From an uncultured Bacteroidales bacterium (lineage in GTDB: Bacteria; Bacteroidota; Bacteroidia; Bacteroidales; Bacteroidaceae): 46,380 nt of DNA. The stretch covers positions 1 to 46,380 of the forward strand of contig CADCBO010000019.1 in assembly GCA_902799685.1 (NCBI GenBank), in the 5' to 3' direction. The position numbers and the translations under genes are program-made. Shown here in pieces: positions 33,956-43,879 of the stretch; position 1 is the first letter of the stretch; every line of letters begins with the position of its first letter. The notes below the pieces were generated by a model. That model was not told the origin of the DNA and searched no databases. It worked only from the letters and a program-made list of their open reading frames with translations.

Positions 33956-36640
33956 ATGGAATTAGCAAGCAAATACAACCCTGCCGATGTGGAGGGTAAG
34001 TGGTACAAGTATTGGGAGGATGGCAAGTTTTTTCACTCAGAGCCCGATGGCCGTGAGCCTTACACTATAGTCATTCCGCCACCAAACGTGACCGGTGTGC
34101 TGCACATGGGTCACATGCTTAACAACACCATCCAGGATATTCTGGTGCGCCGCGCCCGCATGATGGGTAAGAACGCCCTGTGGGTACCAGGAACCGACCA
34201 TGCATCAATCGCTACCGAGGCCAAGGTTGTGGCCAAGCTTGCAGCCCAGGGAATAAAGAAAACTGATCTGACACGTGAGGAGTTCCTCAAGCACGCGTGG
34301 GCCTGGAAAGAGGAGCACGGAGGCATTATTCTGAAGCAGTTGCGCCGTCTGGGTTGCAGCTGTGACTGGGACCGCACCGCATTCACCATGGATGACCTGC
34401 GCTCAGAGAGCGTAATCAAGGTGTTTGTTGATCTCTACAACAAGGGCCTGATCTACCGCGGCGTACGTATGGTAAACTGGGATCCCAAGGCACAGACCGC
34501 TCTGAGTGATGAGGAGGTGGTCTATAAGGAGGAGCACAGCAAGCTGTACTACCTGAAGTACTACGTTGCAGACCAGGAGACCGTAAAGCCTACCGGCGCA
34601 GAGGGTGAGGTGGTTCACAAGGATGCCAAGGGCTACTACGCTGTAGTTGCCACCACACGTCCCGAGACCATAATGGGTGATACCGCAATGTGCATCAACC
34701 CCGCCGATCCCAAGAACGGCTGGTTGAAGGGCCACAAGGTTATTGTACCTCTGGTTAACCGCGTGATTCCTGTAATTGAGGATGATTATGTTGACATAGA
34801 GTTCGGTACCGGTTGCCTTAAGGTAACTCCCGCTCATGATGTCAATGACTATATGCTTGGTGAAAAGTACAACCTGGAGACCATCGACATATTCAATGAC
34901 AACGGTACTCTGAGCGATAAGGCCGGCCTTTACATAGGCATGGACCGCTTTGCCGTAAAGAAGCAGATTGCCATAGACCTGGATGCCGCCGGTCTGCTGG
35001 AGAAGATGGAGGACTACACCAATAAGGTGGGCTACAGCGAGCGCAACCCAGATACCGTTATTGAGCCCAAGCTCTCAATGCAGTGGTTCCTCAAGATGAA
35101 GCATTTTGCCGATATGGCTCTGCCTCCCGTTATGAACGATGAGCTCAAGTTCTATCCGCCCAAGTACAAGAACACATACCGCAACTGGCTGGAGAATATC
35201 AAGGACTGGTGCATAAGCCGTCAGCTTTGGTGGGGACACCGCATCCCGGCTTACTTCATGCCCAAGGGTGGATTCGTGGTTGCCGAGACAATCGATAAAG
35301 CAGTTGAACTGGCACGCCAGAAGAGTGGGGATAACTCTCTTACAGCAGCCGACCTGCGTCAGGATGAGGATGTGCTGGATACATGGTTCAGCTCATGGCT
35401 CTGGCCCATAAGTCTCTTTGACGGCATAAACAATCCTGATAATGAGGAGATAAAGTACTACTATCCCACAAATGACCTTGTGACCGGCCCGGATATCATA
35501 TTCTTCTGGGTGGCCCGCATGATCATGTCGGGTTACGAGTACAGACACGATATGCCTTTCCGCAACGTCTATTTTACCGGCATAGTCCGCGATAAGCTGG
35601 GCCGCAAGATGAGTAAGTCACTTGGTAACTCACCTGATCCCATAGGCCTGATTGAGCAGTATGGTGCAGATGGCGTTCGTATGGGACTTATGTTATCAGC
35701 TCCCGCAGGTAATGACATACCGTTTGATGAGGCTATCTGCGAGCAGGGACGTAACTTCAACAACAAGATATGGAATGCGTTCCGTCTTACACAGACCTGG
35801 ACCGTATCCGATATTGAGCAGCCCGAGAGCGCCAGGGTGGCTGTGGAGTGGTTCCGCAACAAGCTGAACAGCACGGCTGCCGAGATGGATGACCTGATGT
35901 CAAAGTACCGCATCAGCGAGGCCCTGATGGCTGTCTATAAGCTGTTCTGGGACGAGTTTGCAAGCTGGTATCTGGAGATAATCAAGCCGGTATATGGCCA
36001 GCCTATCGACTCAAAGACATACGCTGCCACACTTGAGATGTTTGAGCAGCTGCTCATGCTGCTGCATCCCTTCATGCCGTTCATTACCGAGGAACTCTGG
36101 CACGCCGTACGCGAGCGCAAGGACGGCGAGAGCATAATGAACCAGACTATAGTTGATTTGGTAAAGGGTAAGGCCGATTCCAAACTTCTGGCTCAGTTTG
36201 AGTATGCCAAGCAGATTGTGACCGAGATCCGCTCGGTGCGCAAGGCCAAGAATATAGGCCCGCGTGAGCCGCTTACGGTTGAGGCTGTGGGTGCAAACCC
36301 GCTTGCAGCGCTTGACAGCGTGGTTTTGAAGATGGCCGGACTGGATGATATTGTAGTAGTTGCTGCCAAGAGCGAGGGTACAGCCGCATTCATGATAGGA
36401 ACCCAGGAGTATGCAGTACGTCTGGGCGGACTGATTGACGTGGAGGCCGAGCTTAAGAAGATGCAGGCCGAGCTGGAGCACCTGGAGGGATTCCTCAAAG
36501 GTGTGAACGCCAAGCTGCAGAACCAGAACTTTGTGGCACACGCACCTGCCGCCGTAGTAGAGAACGAGCGCAAGAAGCAGGCCGATGCCACTCAGAAGAT
36601 TGCAACCATAAAGGAGAGCATGGCCGCTCTCAAGAAGTAA
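33956..36640 (+). CDS. valS: Valine--tRNA ligase
   Basis: This 894-residue class I aminoacyl-tRNA synthetase charges tRNA-Val with valine. The HIGH motif appears as HMGH (50-53) after PPPNVTGVL, and the KMSKS loop is exact (551-555, followed by LGNSPDP). The editing domain ([10 protein letters not shown], then [12 protein letters not shown]) is intact, as is the C-terminal coiled-coil tRNA-binding arm (about 828-894). Length and motif order are normal for bacterial ValRS. A conserved membrane protein gene follows with no gap. Confidence 0.98.
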   Translation: MELASKYNPADVEGKWYKYWEDGKFFHSEPDGREPYTIVIPPPNVTGVLHMGHMLNNTIQDILVRRARMMGKNALWVPGTDHASIATEAKVVAKLAAQGIKKTDLTREEFLKHAWAWKEEHGGIILKQLRRLGCSCDWDRTAFTMDDLRSESVIKVFVDLYNKGLIYRGVRMVNWDPKAQTALSDEEVVYKEEHSKLYYLKYYVADQETVKPTGAEGEVVHKDAKGYYAVVATTRPETIMGDTAMCINPADPKNGWLKGHKVIVPLVNRVIPVIEDDYVDIEFGTGCLKVTPAHDVNDYMLGEKYNLETIDIFNDNGTLSDKAGLYIGMDRFAVKKQIAIDLDAAGLLEKMEDYTNKVGYSERNPDTVIEPKLSMQWFLKMKHFADMALPPVMNDELKFYPPKYKNTYRNWLENIKDWCISRQLWWGHRIPAYFMPKGGFVVAETIDKAVELARQKSGDNSLTAADLRQDEDVLDTWFSSWLWPISLFDGINNPDNEEIKYYYPTNDLVTGPDIIFFWVARMIMSGYEYRHDMPFRNVYFTGIVRDKLGRKMSKSLGNSPDPIGLIEQYGADGVRMGLMLSAPAGNDIPFDEAICEQGRNFNNKIWNAFRLTQTWTVSDIEQPESARVAVEWFRNKLNSTAAEMDDLMSKYRISEALMAVYKLFWDEFASWYLEIIKPVYGQPIDSKTYAATLEMFEQLLMLLHPFMPFITEELWHAVRERKDGESIMNQTIVDLVKGKADSKLLAQFEYAKQIVTEIRSVRKAKNIGPREPLTVEAVGANPLAALDSVVLKMAGLDDIVVVAAKSEGTAAFMIGTQEYAVRLGGLIDVEAELKKMQAELEHLEGFLKGVNAKLQNQNFVAHAPAAVVENERKKQADATQKIATIKESMAALKK

Positions 36641-37540
36641 ATGGAAGAAGAGAAAAAGAAATCCGGTAAGACCGGGCTTATTATAGCCATCGTGGCAATT
36701 GTATTGCTGGCCGGGGCTGTAGCATATCTGTTCAAGGACGGACAGGACAAGGGTCGTGAGATAGAGGAGATGACCCAGCTCTTTGAGATAGAGAAGGAGG
36801 AGATGGAGAACGAATACTCCGGATTTGCCGTACAGTATGACGAGATGCAGAGGCATCTGTCAAACGACTCCCTGATACGCCAGCTGGATAAGGAAAAACA
36901 GCGTACACAGCAGCTTCTGGAGGAACTGCGCCAGACCAAGGCTACCAATGCAGCCGAGATTACCAGGCTCAAGAAGGAACTGGCTACCGTTCGTGAGGTG
37001 ATGCGTTCATACGTAAGGCAGATAGACTCTCTTGACCAGATTAACAAGAAACTGGCACAGGAGAATACCCGCGTGCGCCAACAGTATCAGGAGCAGACCA
37101 GGGTGGTTGAGAAACTTACCGTCGAAAAGGAGAAGGCCGAGGAGAAGGTGGCTCTGGCATCACAGCTGGATGCTGCCGCCATCACCGTAACTCCACTCAA
37201 CAAGCGTAATAAGGAGGAGAAGAAGGTTAAGAACGTTACACAGATCAAGGTAAACTTCACCATAGTCAAGAACATTACCGTTCAGACAGGTGAGAAGACA
37301 GTTTATCTGCGTATTACAAAACCTGATGGTGAGCCTCTGGTAAAGGACAGGAGCAACACGTTCCGTTATGAGAACGTTAATCTTGAATATTCCGCCAAGA
37401 AGTACATTGAATATACCGGCGAGCAGCAGGAGGTAACCATGTACTGGGATGTGGAGGAATACCTGAGTGCCGGCACATACACCGCTTATCTGTTCGTGGA
37501 CGGCGTGATGATAGGCGAGCAGAGCGTGACACTTAACTGA
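36641..37540 (+). CDS. Single-pass membrane protein with long coiled coil, unknown function
   Basis: The 299-residue protein has a short basic cytoplasmic end (MEEEKKKSGK), one membrane helix (about 12-30) and a long Glu/Lys/Gln-rich coiled coil (about 35-170). The C-terminal beta-rich domain (about 195-299) contains YLRITKPDGEPL and EVTMYWDVEEYLSAGTYTAYLF. The last part should sit in the periplasm and resembles an Ig-like fold. It starts directly after the valS stop codon, so the two genes are co-transcribed. I know of no defined function. Confidence 0.8.
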   Translation: MEEEKKKSGKTGLIIAIVAIVLLAGAVAYLFKDGQDKGREIEEMTQLFEIEKEEMENEYSGFAVQYDEMQRHLSNDSLIRQLDKEKQRTQQLLEELRQTKATNAAEITRLKKELATVREVMRSYVRQIDSLDQINKKLAQENTRVRQQYQEQTRVVEKLTVEKEKAEEKVALASQLDAAAITVTPLNKRNKEEKKVKNVTQIKVNFTIVKNITVQTGEKTVYLRITKPDGEPLVKDRSNTFRYENVNLEYSAKKYIEYTGEQQEVTMYWDVEEYLSAGTYTAYLFVDGVMIGEQSVTLN

Positions 37541-37556
37541 TTTCCGTTTCATTTTG

Positions 37557-39638
37557 ATGAGTACTTTCCGCGAACTTGGGGTATCGGACCGGATACTCAA
37601 GGCAATTGAAGAGTTGGGATTCGAGACCCCCATGCCCGTGCAGGAGGCGGTCATACCGTATCTTCTGGAGGAGGGTAGCGGCGATGTGGTGGCTCTGGCG
37701 CAGACCGGAACGGGCAAGACAGCGGCATACGGCATACCTGTGATTCAGCGTACCGATGTGGATAGCCGTGACGCCCAGTTCCTTATACTGAGCCCCACAC
37801 GTGAACTCTGCGTGCAGATAGCCAGCGATCTGGCCGATTTCTCCCATTATATTGAGGGCCTGCATGTTATCCCTATGTACGGCGGTTCATCCATTGAGAA
37901 TCAGATACGCAACTTCAAGCGCGGCGCACATGTGATTGTGGCTACTCCGGGCCGTCTGATAGACCTTATGGAACGCGGTGTGGTAAGTCTGGAAACCATA
38001 CGCACAGTAATACTTGACGAGGCCGATGAGATGCTCAACATGGGATTCTCAGAGGATCTGGAGAAGATTCTGTCATCGGTCCCCGTAGAACGCAAGATGC
38101 TCATGTTCTCGGCCACCATGAGTAAGGAGATACAGGCCATTTCACAGAAATACCTGAATAATGCCCGCGAGATTGTCATCGGCACACGTAACGAGGGAGC
38201 CGAGAACGTGAACCATGTCTATTATATGGTTCACGCCAAGGACAAGTACCTGGCTCTGAAACGTATTGTTGACTACTATCCGTCCATATACGCAATCATA
38301 TTCTGCCGTACCCGACTGGAAACGCAGGAGATTGCCGACAAGCTGATGCAGGACGGCTACAATGCCGATTCACTGCACGGTGACCTTTCACAGGCGCAAC
38401 GTGACCTGACCATGAACAAGTTCCGCAAGCATCAGCTGCAGCTTCTGGTGGCAACCGATGTGGCAGCCCGCGGCCTAGATGTGGACAATCTTACTCATGT
38501 CATAAATTTCGGTCTGCCCGATGACATTGAGAACTACACGCACCGCAGCGGCCGTACAGGCAGGGCAGGCAAGACGGGAACATCAATATCGATAGTGAAC
38601 CTGCGCGAGAAAGGCAAGATCCGTTTCATAGAGAAAGCCATAGGTAAGACATTCGTTCAGGGAACTATGCCTACCGGAACCCAGATATGCGAAAAGCAGC
38701 TTTATAAGGTGATTGATGACCTGGAGCGTATCCAGGTGAATGAGGAACAGATTGAAGGTTTCCTGCCAGAGATATTCCGCCGTCTGGACTGGATGGACAA
38801 GAATGACATCATAAAGCGTATAGTGACCCGTGAGTTCGGGCGTTTTGTGCGCTATTATCAGGATGCTCCGGAGCTGGAGGAGGTTACCCGCCGTGATGCC
38901 GATGAGGAGAAACGCAAGAAGAAAGACCGCCGCCGTGCGCAGAAGGGCTATACGCGTTTCTTTATAAACATAGGTAAGAAGGATCATGTGCAGCCCGTCC
39001 ATATAATTGAGATGCTCAACCGCAACGTGGCCGGACGCGTGGATGTGGGCCGTATAGACCTGATGCAGAACTTTTCATTCTTTGAGTGCCCCGAGGAGTT
39101 TACCGAAGAGATCATCCAGGGCATGAGCGGTGTGAACTACAAGGGCCGTGAGGTAAATGTTGAGGTTGCCGAGACCCGCTCTGAGGGTGAGGACAAGGAA
39201 ACGTCAGAAAAACCGGTAAAGGAACGCAGGCCCCGCCTTGAAGAAAGACCTCGCAGAGAGGAACGGGATATTTCGGATAAAGGAAAGCCTTCAAAGGGAA
39301 AGAAGAGAGGGGAATCCCTTTATGAAGGAAAGACTCCAAAGAAAGTGAAGAAATCAGGACGCAATGATGAGGTTATAGCCAAAGGCTCAAAGACAGAGCG
39401 TCGCAGTCCGCAGCGAGCACCGCAGGTCCAGATAGCCCAGGATGATGATTTCTGGCGTGACTTTGAGGACGGAGACTGGCGCCAGTTCTTCCGCAGCGAT
39501 AACGGGAAACCCCGACGCGGTGCAGGCCGAAATGAGGCAAAACCATCCAAACGCAAGGATAAGAAACCTTCCCGCAAGGAAAAGGTTAACGGCCGGAAAG
39601 CCTCCCGTACGGTGACCAGACAGCGTAAACGAAAATAA
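37557..39638 (+). CDS. deaD: DEAD-box RNA helicase (DeaD/CsdA-like)
   Basis: This 693-residue helicase has the full motif series: Q motif with FRELGVSDRILKAIEELGF, motif I AQTGTGKTAA, motif II DEAD, motif III SAT, and motif VI HRSGRTGRAG. After the helicase core comes a DbpA/CsdA-type RNA-binding domain (TRFFINIGKKDHVQPVHIIE to KGREVNVEVAE, split here) and a 130-residue Lys/Arg-rich tail. It unwinds RNA duplexes in ribosome assembly and mRNA turnover, especially in the cold. ATG 37557 is chosen; a TTG at 37554 adds one residue. A strong terminator follows. Confidence 0.93.
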   Translation: MSTFRELGVSDRILKAIEELGFETPMPVQEAVIPYLLEEGSGDVVALAQTGTGKTAAYGIPVIQRTDVDSRDAQFLILSPTRELCVQIASDLADFSHYIEGLHVIPMYGGSSIENQIRNFKRGAHVIVATPGRLIDLMERGVVSLETIRTVILDEADEMLNMGFSEDLEKILSSVPVERKMLMFSATMSKEIQAISQKYLNNAREIVIGTRNEGAENVNHVYYMVHAKDKYLALKRIVDYYPSIYAIIFCRTRLETQEIADKLMQDGYNADSLHGDLSQAQRDLTMNKFRKHQLQLLVATDVAARGLDVDNLTHVINFGLPDDIENYTHRSGRTGRAGKTGTSISIVNLREKGKIRFIEKAIGKTFVQGTMPTGTQICEKQLYKVIDDLERIQVNEEQIEGFLPEIFRRLDWMDKNDIIKRIVTREFGRFVRYYQDAPELEEVTRRDADEEKRKKKDRRRAQKGYTRFFINIGKKDHVQPVHIIEMLNRNVAGRVDVGRIDLMQNFSFFECPEEFTEEIIQGMSGVNYKGREVNVEVAETRSEGEDKETSEKPVKERRPRLEERPRREERDISDKGKPSKGKKRGESLYEGKTPKKVKKSGRNDEVIAKGSKTERRSPQRAPQVQIAQDDDFWRDFEDGDWRQFFRSDNGKPRRGAGRNEAKPSKRKDKKPSRKEKVNGRKASRTVTRQRKRK

Positions 39639-39679
39639 AAAAGAGATGGGCCACATTCAAATGGTCCATCTCTTTTGGT
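39639..39679. terminator. Terminator of the helicase gene, probably bidirectional
   Basis: AAAAGAGATGG pairs with CCATCTCTTTT, extended by an inner CCA/TGG pairing with one G-U, followed by GGTTTTG. The A run on the other side also suits the convergent small gene at 39699. Confidence 0.88.
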
Positions 39680-39698
39680 TTTGTTCGGGATGATGGCG

Positions 39699-39869
39699 TT
39701 ATGCCTTCTTGCCCAGGAAGATATGCAGCAGCAGACCTGCAACCATGATAACCAAGGCACCTATCTGGACGCCGTTGTAGCTGTTCCAGCCCAGGAAGAA
39801 ACTGCAAATAAGCAGGATAGCACCAAGTATTACCACTATGGCTCCCAAATACTTTGTAAAGCTGTTCAT
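39699..39869 (-). CDS. Small two-helix membrane protein (56 residues)
   Basis: The minus strand carries ATG, 56 codons and TAA, encoding MNSFTKYLGAIVVILGAILL, a polar turn (GWNSYNG) and a second hydrophobic helix (VQIGALVIMVAGLLLHIFLG) ending in KKA. The pattern of two membrane helices with a Trp/Asn/Tyr loop and a positive end is that of a genuine small inner membrane protein. Similar short proteins are common in Bacteroidales. It is convergent with the helicase gene and shares its terminator. No function is known. Confidence 0.8.
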   Translation of the reverse strand: MNSFTKYLGAIVVILGAILLICSFFLGWNSYNGVQIGALVIMVAGLLLHIFLGKKA

Positions 39870-40060
39870 TGTTATATTGTTTTTTGTTTGTTTTTCTCTG
39901 ACTGCAAAATAAATGGTTTTTATCCGAAAAATGAAACATTACGCTGTTTTTTCTGTTTTGCATTAGCAATTGATTGTTAAAGTGATGTTTTACATAATCC
40001 GGATAGCTGATAATAATTTTGTTTTTATCTGAAAAAGATTGCTGGGGTTAAAAATTTTTG

Positions 40061-40068
40061 TACCTTTG
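40061..40068 (+). promoter_or_regulatory. -7 box of the rpsF-rpsR-rplI operon
   Basis: TACCTTTG lies 45 bases before the rpsF ATG. The rest of the 240-base gap 39870-40113 is AT-rich and shows no further gene. Confidence 0.75.
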
Positions 40069-40113
40069 CATCCGCATTTTTGCAAACGCTATTTATTTAA
40101 TAATTAAAAACAA

Positions 40114-40431
40114 ATGAATCAGTACGAAACCGTTTTCATTTTGACTCCCGTTTTATCTGATGTTCAGATGAAGGAAGCGGTAGAGAAATTCAAGGGCATT
40201 GAAGAGAACTGGGGCATGCGTAAGCTGGCCTATCCCATTGAGAAGAAGTCAACCGGCTTCTATGAGTTTATCGAATTCAATGCTGAGCCTACAGTCGTAG
40301 AGAAGCTGGAGGTTAACTTCCGTCGTGACGAGCGCGTCATCCGTTTCCTGACCATCAAGCAGGACAAGTACGCAGCTGAATACGCAGCAAAGAGAAGAAG
40401 TCTTAGACAGTCTAAACAAGAGGAGGCATAA
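40114..40431 (+). CDS. rpsF: Small ribosomal subunit protein bS6
   Basis: The 105-residue protein begins [16 protein letters not shown], the typical bS6 start, and contains [18 protein letters not shown] and the [11 protein letters not shown] strand. bS6 binds 16S rRNA together with bS18, whose gene follows after 2 bases, and rplI completes the usual operon. Confidence 0.97.
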   Translation: MNQYETVFILTPVLSDVQMKEAVEKFKGIEENWGMRKLAYPIEKKSTGFYEFIEFNAEPTVVEKLEVNFRRDERVIRFLTIKQDKYAAEYAAKRRSLRQSKQEEA

Positions 40432-40433
40432 TT

Positions 40434-40703
40434 ATGGCAGAGCAGACATCAGAGATCAGATATCTTGCACCTCAGACTCAGGATATCAAGAAGAAGAAAT
40501 ATTGCCGTTTCAAGAAGGCAGGTATCAAGTATATCGATTATAAGGATCCCGAATTCCTTAAGCGTTTCCTTAACGAGCAGGGTAAGCTTCTGCCCCGTCG
40601 CATCACCGGTACTTCACTCAAGTTCCAGCGTCGCGTGGCTCAGGCTGTTAAGAGAGCACGTCACCTGGCTCTTCTGCCTTACGTAACCGATATGATGAAG
40701 TAA
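40434..40703 (+). CDS. rpsR: Small ribosomal subunit protein bS18
   Basis: This 89-residue basic protein has the bS18 core: [37 protein letters not shown] and [14 protein letters not shown]. It forms the platform heterodimer with bS6 in the 30S subunit. Its start lies 2 bases after the rpsF stop, so translation is probably coupled. The motif CxF keeps a single Cys. Confidence 0.97.
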   Translation: MAEQTSEIRYLAPQTQDIKKKKYCRFKKAGIKYIDYKDPEFLKRFLNEQGKLLPRRITGTSLKFQRRVAQAVKRARHLALLPYVTDMMK

Positions 40704-40727
40704 TAATCTTTAAAGAACAGAAAGACT

Positions 40728-41177
40728 ATGGAGATTATACTGAAAGAAGATATTGCAGGTCTTGGATACAAGAACGATATAGTAAAGGTAAAGGACGGCT
40801 ATGGCCGTAACTATCTGATTCCCCAGGGCAAGGCTGTCATCGCTACAGAGTCAGCCAAGAAGGTTCTGGCAGAGAACGAGCGTCAGCGTGCTCATAAGCT
40901 GGCTAAGATCAAGGCCGATGCTGAGGCACAGGCTGCTAAGCTGAACGGTGTTAAGGTTACCATCAGCGCTAAGGTTAATGAGGACGGTACAATCTTTGGT
41001 GGCGTAGGCGCAGCTCAGGTTGCTGAGGCTCTGGCCGCTAAGGGCTTTGAGATTGACCGCAAGGCAATCGTTGCCGAGACTGTCAAGGCCGTTGGTGAAT
41101 ATACCGCTACCATCAATCTCCACAAGGAGGTTAAGGCAGAGGTTGCCTTCGAGGTAGTTGCCGAGGCTGCAGAATAA
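40728..41177 (+). CDS. rplI: Large ribosomal subunit protein bL9
   Basis: The 149-residue protein starts MEIILKEDIAGLGYKNDIVKVKDGYGRNYLIP (given in full only as a description: GLGYK and GYGRNYLIP are the diagnostic blocks). A long connecting helix and the C-terminal domain with GxIFGGVGAAQVAEAL follow. It binds 23S rRNA at the base of the L1 stalk. It is the last gene of the S6 operon and is followed by a strong terminator. Confidence 0.97.
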   Translation: MEIILKEDIAGLGYKNDIVKVKDGYGRNYLIPQGKAVIATESAKKVLAENERQRAHKLAKIKADAEAQAAKLNGVKVTISAKVNEDGTIFGGVGAAQVAEALAAKGFEIDRKAIVAETVKAVGEYTATINLHKEVKAEVAFEVVAEAAE

Positions 41178-41201
41178 CAGAATTCTGTAACACACAGATA
41201 A

Positions 41202-41239
41202 GAAGAGGATGTTCTTTTTTAGGACATCCTCTTTTTTTG
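41202..41239 (+). terminator. Terminator of the rpsF operon
   Basis: AAGAGGATGT pairs with ACATCCTCTT, followed by a T run. Confidence 0.92.
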
Positions 41240-41240
41240 C

Positions 41241-41248
41241 TAATTTCG
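41241..41248 (+). promoter_or_regulatory. Candidate -7 box of mtaB
   Basis: TAATTTCG differs by one base from TAnnTTTG. It directly follows the rpsF operon terminator and is 10 bases before ATG 41259. Confidence 0.4.
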
Positions 41249-41258
41249 CAACAGATAT

Positions 41259-42581
41259 ATGGGTAACGCGGAATTTACTTTGGAGGGCCGTAGCGCCTCG
41301 TTCTACACTCTGGGATGCAAACTCAACTTCTCGGAGACATCGACCATCATGCGCCAGCTGATTGAGGCCGGTGCGCATAAGGCCGTGCGTGGCGAGAAGG
41401 CCGATATCTGCGTGATCAATACCTGCTCGGTAACCGAGGTGGCCGACAAGAAATGCCGCCAGGCCATCCACAAGATTGTTCGTGAGAACCCTGATGCCTA
41501 CATAGTGGTTACCGGCTGCTACGGACAGTTACAGCCCGGAGTTGTGGCCGATATCCCCGGTGTGGACATAGTGCTTGGACAGGATCAGAAGGGCAATATC
41601 CTGGAGAACCTGAACGGACTGCAAAAGCGTGATCATGGTATATCCAGGACCGTGGGTACTAATGATATAAAGAACTTTGTACCGTCATGTTCACGCGGTG
41701 ACCGCACCAGGTTCTTCCTAAAGGTGCAGGACGGCTGTGACTACTATTGTACATACTGCACCGTTGCATACGCCCGCGGACACAGCCGCAACCCGTCTAT
41801 CGGAAGTCTTGTGGAGCAGGCCCGTCAGGCTGCCGCAGAGGGTGGTCGCGAGATTGTCATTACAGGTGTCAACATAGGTGATTTCGGCAAGAGTACAGGT
41901 GACAGTTTCATAGACCTGATACGTGAGCTGGACAGGGTGGAGGAGATTGCACGGTACAGGATTTCGTCCATTGAGCCTAATCTGCTTACTGATGAGGTGA
42001 TTGACTTTGTGGCGCAGTCGCGTGCTTTCATGCCGCATTTCCATATTCCGCTGCAGAGCGGATCCAATCAGGTGCTTAAGCTTATGCACCGCCGTTATGA
42101 GCGTGAACTGTTTGCCGGGAAGGTGGCCCGTATCAAGAGCGTCATGCCCGATGCGTTCATCGGCGTTGATGTGATAGTGGGTATGCGTGGTGAGACCGAT
42201 GAACTCTTTGAGGATGCATACCAATTTGTTGAGGGCCTGGATGTTACGCAGTTGCATGTGTTCAGTTACTCTGAGCGTCCGGGTACGGCTGCGCTCAGGA
42301 TTCCGTACAAGGTGTCGCCTCAGGTCAAACATGAGCGCAGCCAGAGGCTGCTGGAACTGTCGGACCGCAAGACCCGTGCGTTTTATGAGGCTCACATAGG
42401 TAGTGAAGCAACTGTTCTGGTGGAGCGTCCTCGTCGCGGAATGCCTGCCCACGGGTTTACAGACAATTATATTAGGGTGGAGATGGATTCGGCACAGGTA
42501 CAGGAGAACAGTCTGGTTCGTGTTCGTCTGGGTGGACTGAATGCTGCAGGCGATGCTCTGACCGCCACATTATTGGAATAG
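41259..42581 (+). CDS. mtaB: tRNA t6A37 methylthiotransferase MtaB
   Basis: The 440-residue protein is a MiaB-like radical SAM enzyme. The N-terminal domain carries Cys20 (YTLGCKLN), Cys56 (NTCSVT) and Cys87 (VTGCYGQ) for the auxiliary 4Fe-4S cluster. The radical SAM cluster is bound by Cys160, Cys164 and Cys167 (CDYYCTYC), and a C-terminal TRAM-like domain follows. TLGCKLNFSET and EVADKKCRQAI are typical of the MtaB rather than the MiaB or RimO branch. It would convert t6A at position 37 of tRNAs to ms2t6A. A glycosyltransferase gene begins one base after its stop. Confidence 0.93.
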   Translation: MGNAEFTLEGRSASFYTLGCKLNFSETSTIMRQLIEAGAHKAVRGEKADICVINTCSVTEVADKKCRQAIHKIVRENPDAYIVVTGCYGQLQPGVVADIPGVDIVLGQDQKGNILENLNGLQKRDHGISRTVGTNDIKNFVPSCSRGDRTRFFLKVQDGCDYYCTYCTVAYARGHSRNPSIGSLVEQARQAAAEGGREIVITGVNIGDFGKSTGDSFIDLIRELDRVEEIARYRISSIEPNLLTDEVIDFVAQSRAFMPHFHIPLQSGSNQVLKLMHRRYERELFAGKVARIKSVMPDAFIGVDVIVGMRGETDELFEDAYQFVEGLDVTQLHVFSYSERPGTAALRIPYKVSPQVKHERSQRLLELSDRKTRAFYEAHIGSEATVLVERPRRGMPAHGFTDNYIRVEMDSAQVQENSLVRVRLGGLNAAGDALTATLLE

Positions 42582-42582
42582 T

Positions 42583-43605
42583 ATGAAGATTGCGATAGTG
42601 ATATTGAACTGGAACGGCAGCGGGATGCTTAAGCGTTATATGCCTACGCTGCTCAGGTGCTCACGCATGGAGGGCGTTCAGGTGATTGTAGCCGACAATG
42701 ACTCCAAGGATGATTCCATGGAAATGATGCAGCGAGAGTTTCCTGAGGTACCGCTTATCCGACTGGAAAAGAACTGGGGGTTTGCCAAGGGTTACAATAT
42801 GGCTCTGCGTCAGGTTGAGGCTGAATATTATATACTGCTCAACTCCGATGTCGAGGTATCCGAAGACTGGCTTGTGCCGCTTGTAAGCTACATGGATGTC
42901 CACCCTGAAGTTGCAGCCTGCCAGCCTAAACTGCGTGATTTCAAGGATCCGGAAAGGTTTGAGTATGCCGGCGGTGCCGGCGGATATATGGACCGCTGGG
43001 GTTATCTGTTCTGCCGCGGCCGCGCATTCGAGACCGTAGAGAATGATAACGGACAGTATGATACCATAGCTCAGGTGTTCTGGGCAACAGGAGCCTGCCT
43101 TATGGTTCGCAGTGCCGATTTTTGGGCCGCAGGCGGACTGGATGACCGTTTCTTTGCACATCAGGAGGAGATAGACCTGTGCTGGCGTATGCGCAGCCGC
43201 AACCGCGGTATTGTGTGCATACCGGAGAGTGTGGTCTATCACGTGGGTGGCGCTACACTCAACAAATCAAATCCGTACAAGACATTCCTCAATTTCCGCA
43301 ACAACCTGCTCATGCTCTACAAGAACCTGCCGGAGAGTGAGTTAAGTAAGGTAATGCGCGTACGTTTCTGGCTGGATGTTCTGGCTGCACTCATGTTCCT
43401 CATGAAGTTCCACTGGGGGGATTTTAAGGCCGTGCTGCGTGCCCGCCGTGAGTTCCGCCGCCTCAAGCCCCAGTTCGCTGACAGCCGTGAGGAAAATCTT
43501 CAAGAGGCTTCCATCACAGAGATCCCCGAGCGCGTAAAGTTCAGCCTTTTGTGGCGTTACTACGCAAAACGCCGGAAAACCTACAATCAGTTAATGGTAG
43601 AATAG
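42583..43605 (+). CDS. Family 2 glycosyltransferase (rhamnosyltransferase-like)
   Basis: The 340-residue protein has the GT-A fold blocks of family 2: IVILNWNGSGML, VADNDSKDDS, LEKNWGFAKGYN, the LLNSDVE metal motif, ATGACLMVR and FFAHQEEIDLCWR. A C-terminal hydrophobic segment (FWLDVLAALMFLMKFHW) suggests membrane association. It would transfer a sugar from a nucleotide or lipid carrier in polysaccharide or LPS synthesis. It is not part of a larger glycan cluster here but is translationally close to mtaB. Confidence 0.92.
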   Translation: MKIAIVILNWNGSGMLKRYMPTLLRCSRMEGVQVIVADNDSKDDSMEMMQREFPEVPLIRLEKNWGFAKGYNMALRQVEAEYYILLNSDVEVSEDWLVPLVSYMDVHPEVAACQPKLRDFKDPERFEYAGGAGGYMDRWGYLFCRGRAFETVENDNGQYDTIAQVFWATGACLMVRSADFWAAGGLDDRFFAHQEEIDLCWRMRSRNRGIVCIPESVVYHVGGATLNKSNPYKTFLNFRNNLLMLYKNLPESELSKVMRVRFWLDVLAALMFLMKFHWGDFKAVLRARREFRRLKPQFADSREENLQEASITEIPERVKFSLLWRYYAKRRKTYNQLMVE

Positions 43606-43610
43606 GGGCA

Positions 43611-43860
43611 CTAAGGGGACGGTTCTTGGACAAGCCAAGCGGCAAAGCCGAGCGCTTTCTGTGCCCTTTTTCCAAGAGAACTTTTGGGGTATCAGTATCT
43701 GAAACTACGGGCCTAAAGGCCCTATCCCTCCCACGCCTACGGCGCGGGCCCCTCCCGTTCACAGCGACACGGGCGTCGATGGTTTCCGATACCGATACAC
43801 CAAAAGTTCTGTGCACCTGGGAGGGTTATCAAAAGGGCACAGAAAGGACCGTTCCTTTTT
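43611..43860 (-). repeat. Nested palindromic element, copy 3 (type B inside type A-like arms)
   Basis: Inner arms at 43677-43705 and 43782-43810 match at 26 of 29 positions. On the minus strand the interior reads GGAAACCATCG, CGCCCGTG, TGTGAACGGGAGGGGCCC, GGGAGGGATAGGGCC and GTAGTTTCAGATACTG, the same order as copies 1 and 2. Outside is a second pair, CTTTCTGTGCCCTTTT (43655-43670) with its exact complement at 43831-43846, and outermost GGGGACGGTTC and GACCGTTCC. Short reading frames on both strands in this stretch come from the repeat. Confidence 0.85.
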
Positions 43861-43879
43861 TGTTGGGATTTTTCTAATT

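Noticed and set aside
36011-36856. A 281-codon minus-strand frame opposite the 3' end of valS
   Set aside because: It is a low-complexity Leu/His/Gly translation of the antisense strand of valS and the next gene, with no promoter or known motif.
43541-43877. Short frames on both strands through the 43.6-43.9 kb element
   Set aside because: Both strands are open because the sequence is a palindrome; neither has a protein-like composition or a start signal.
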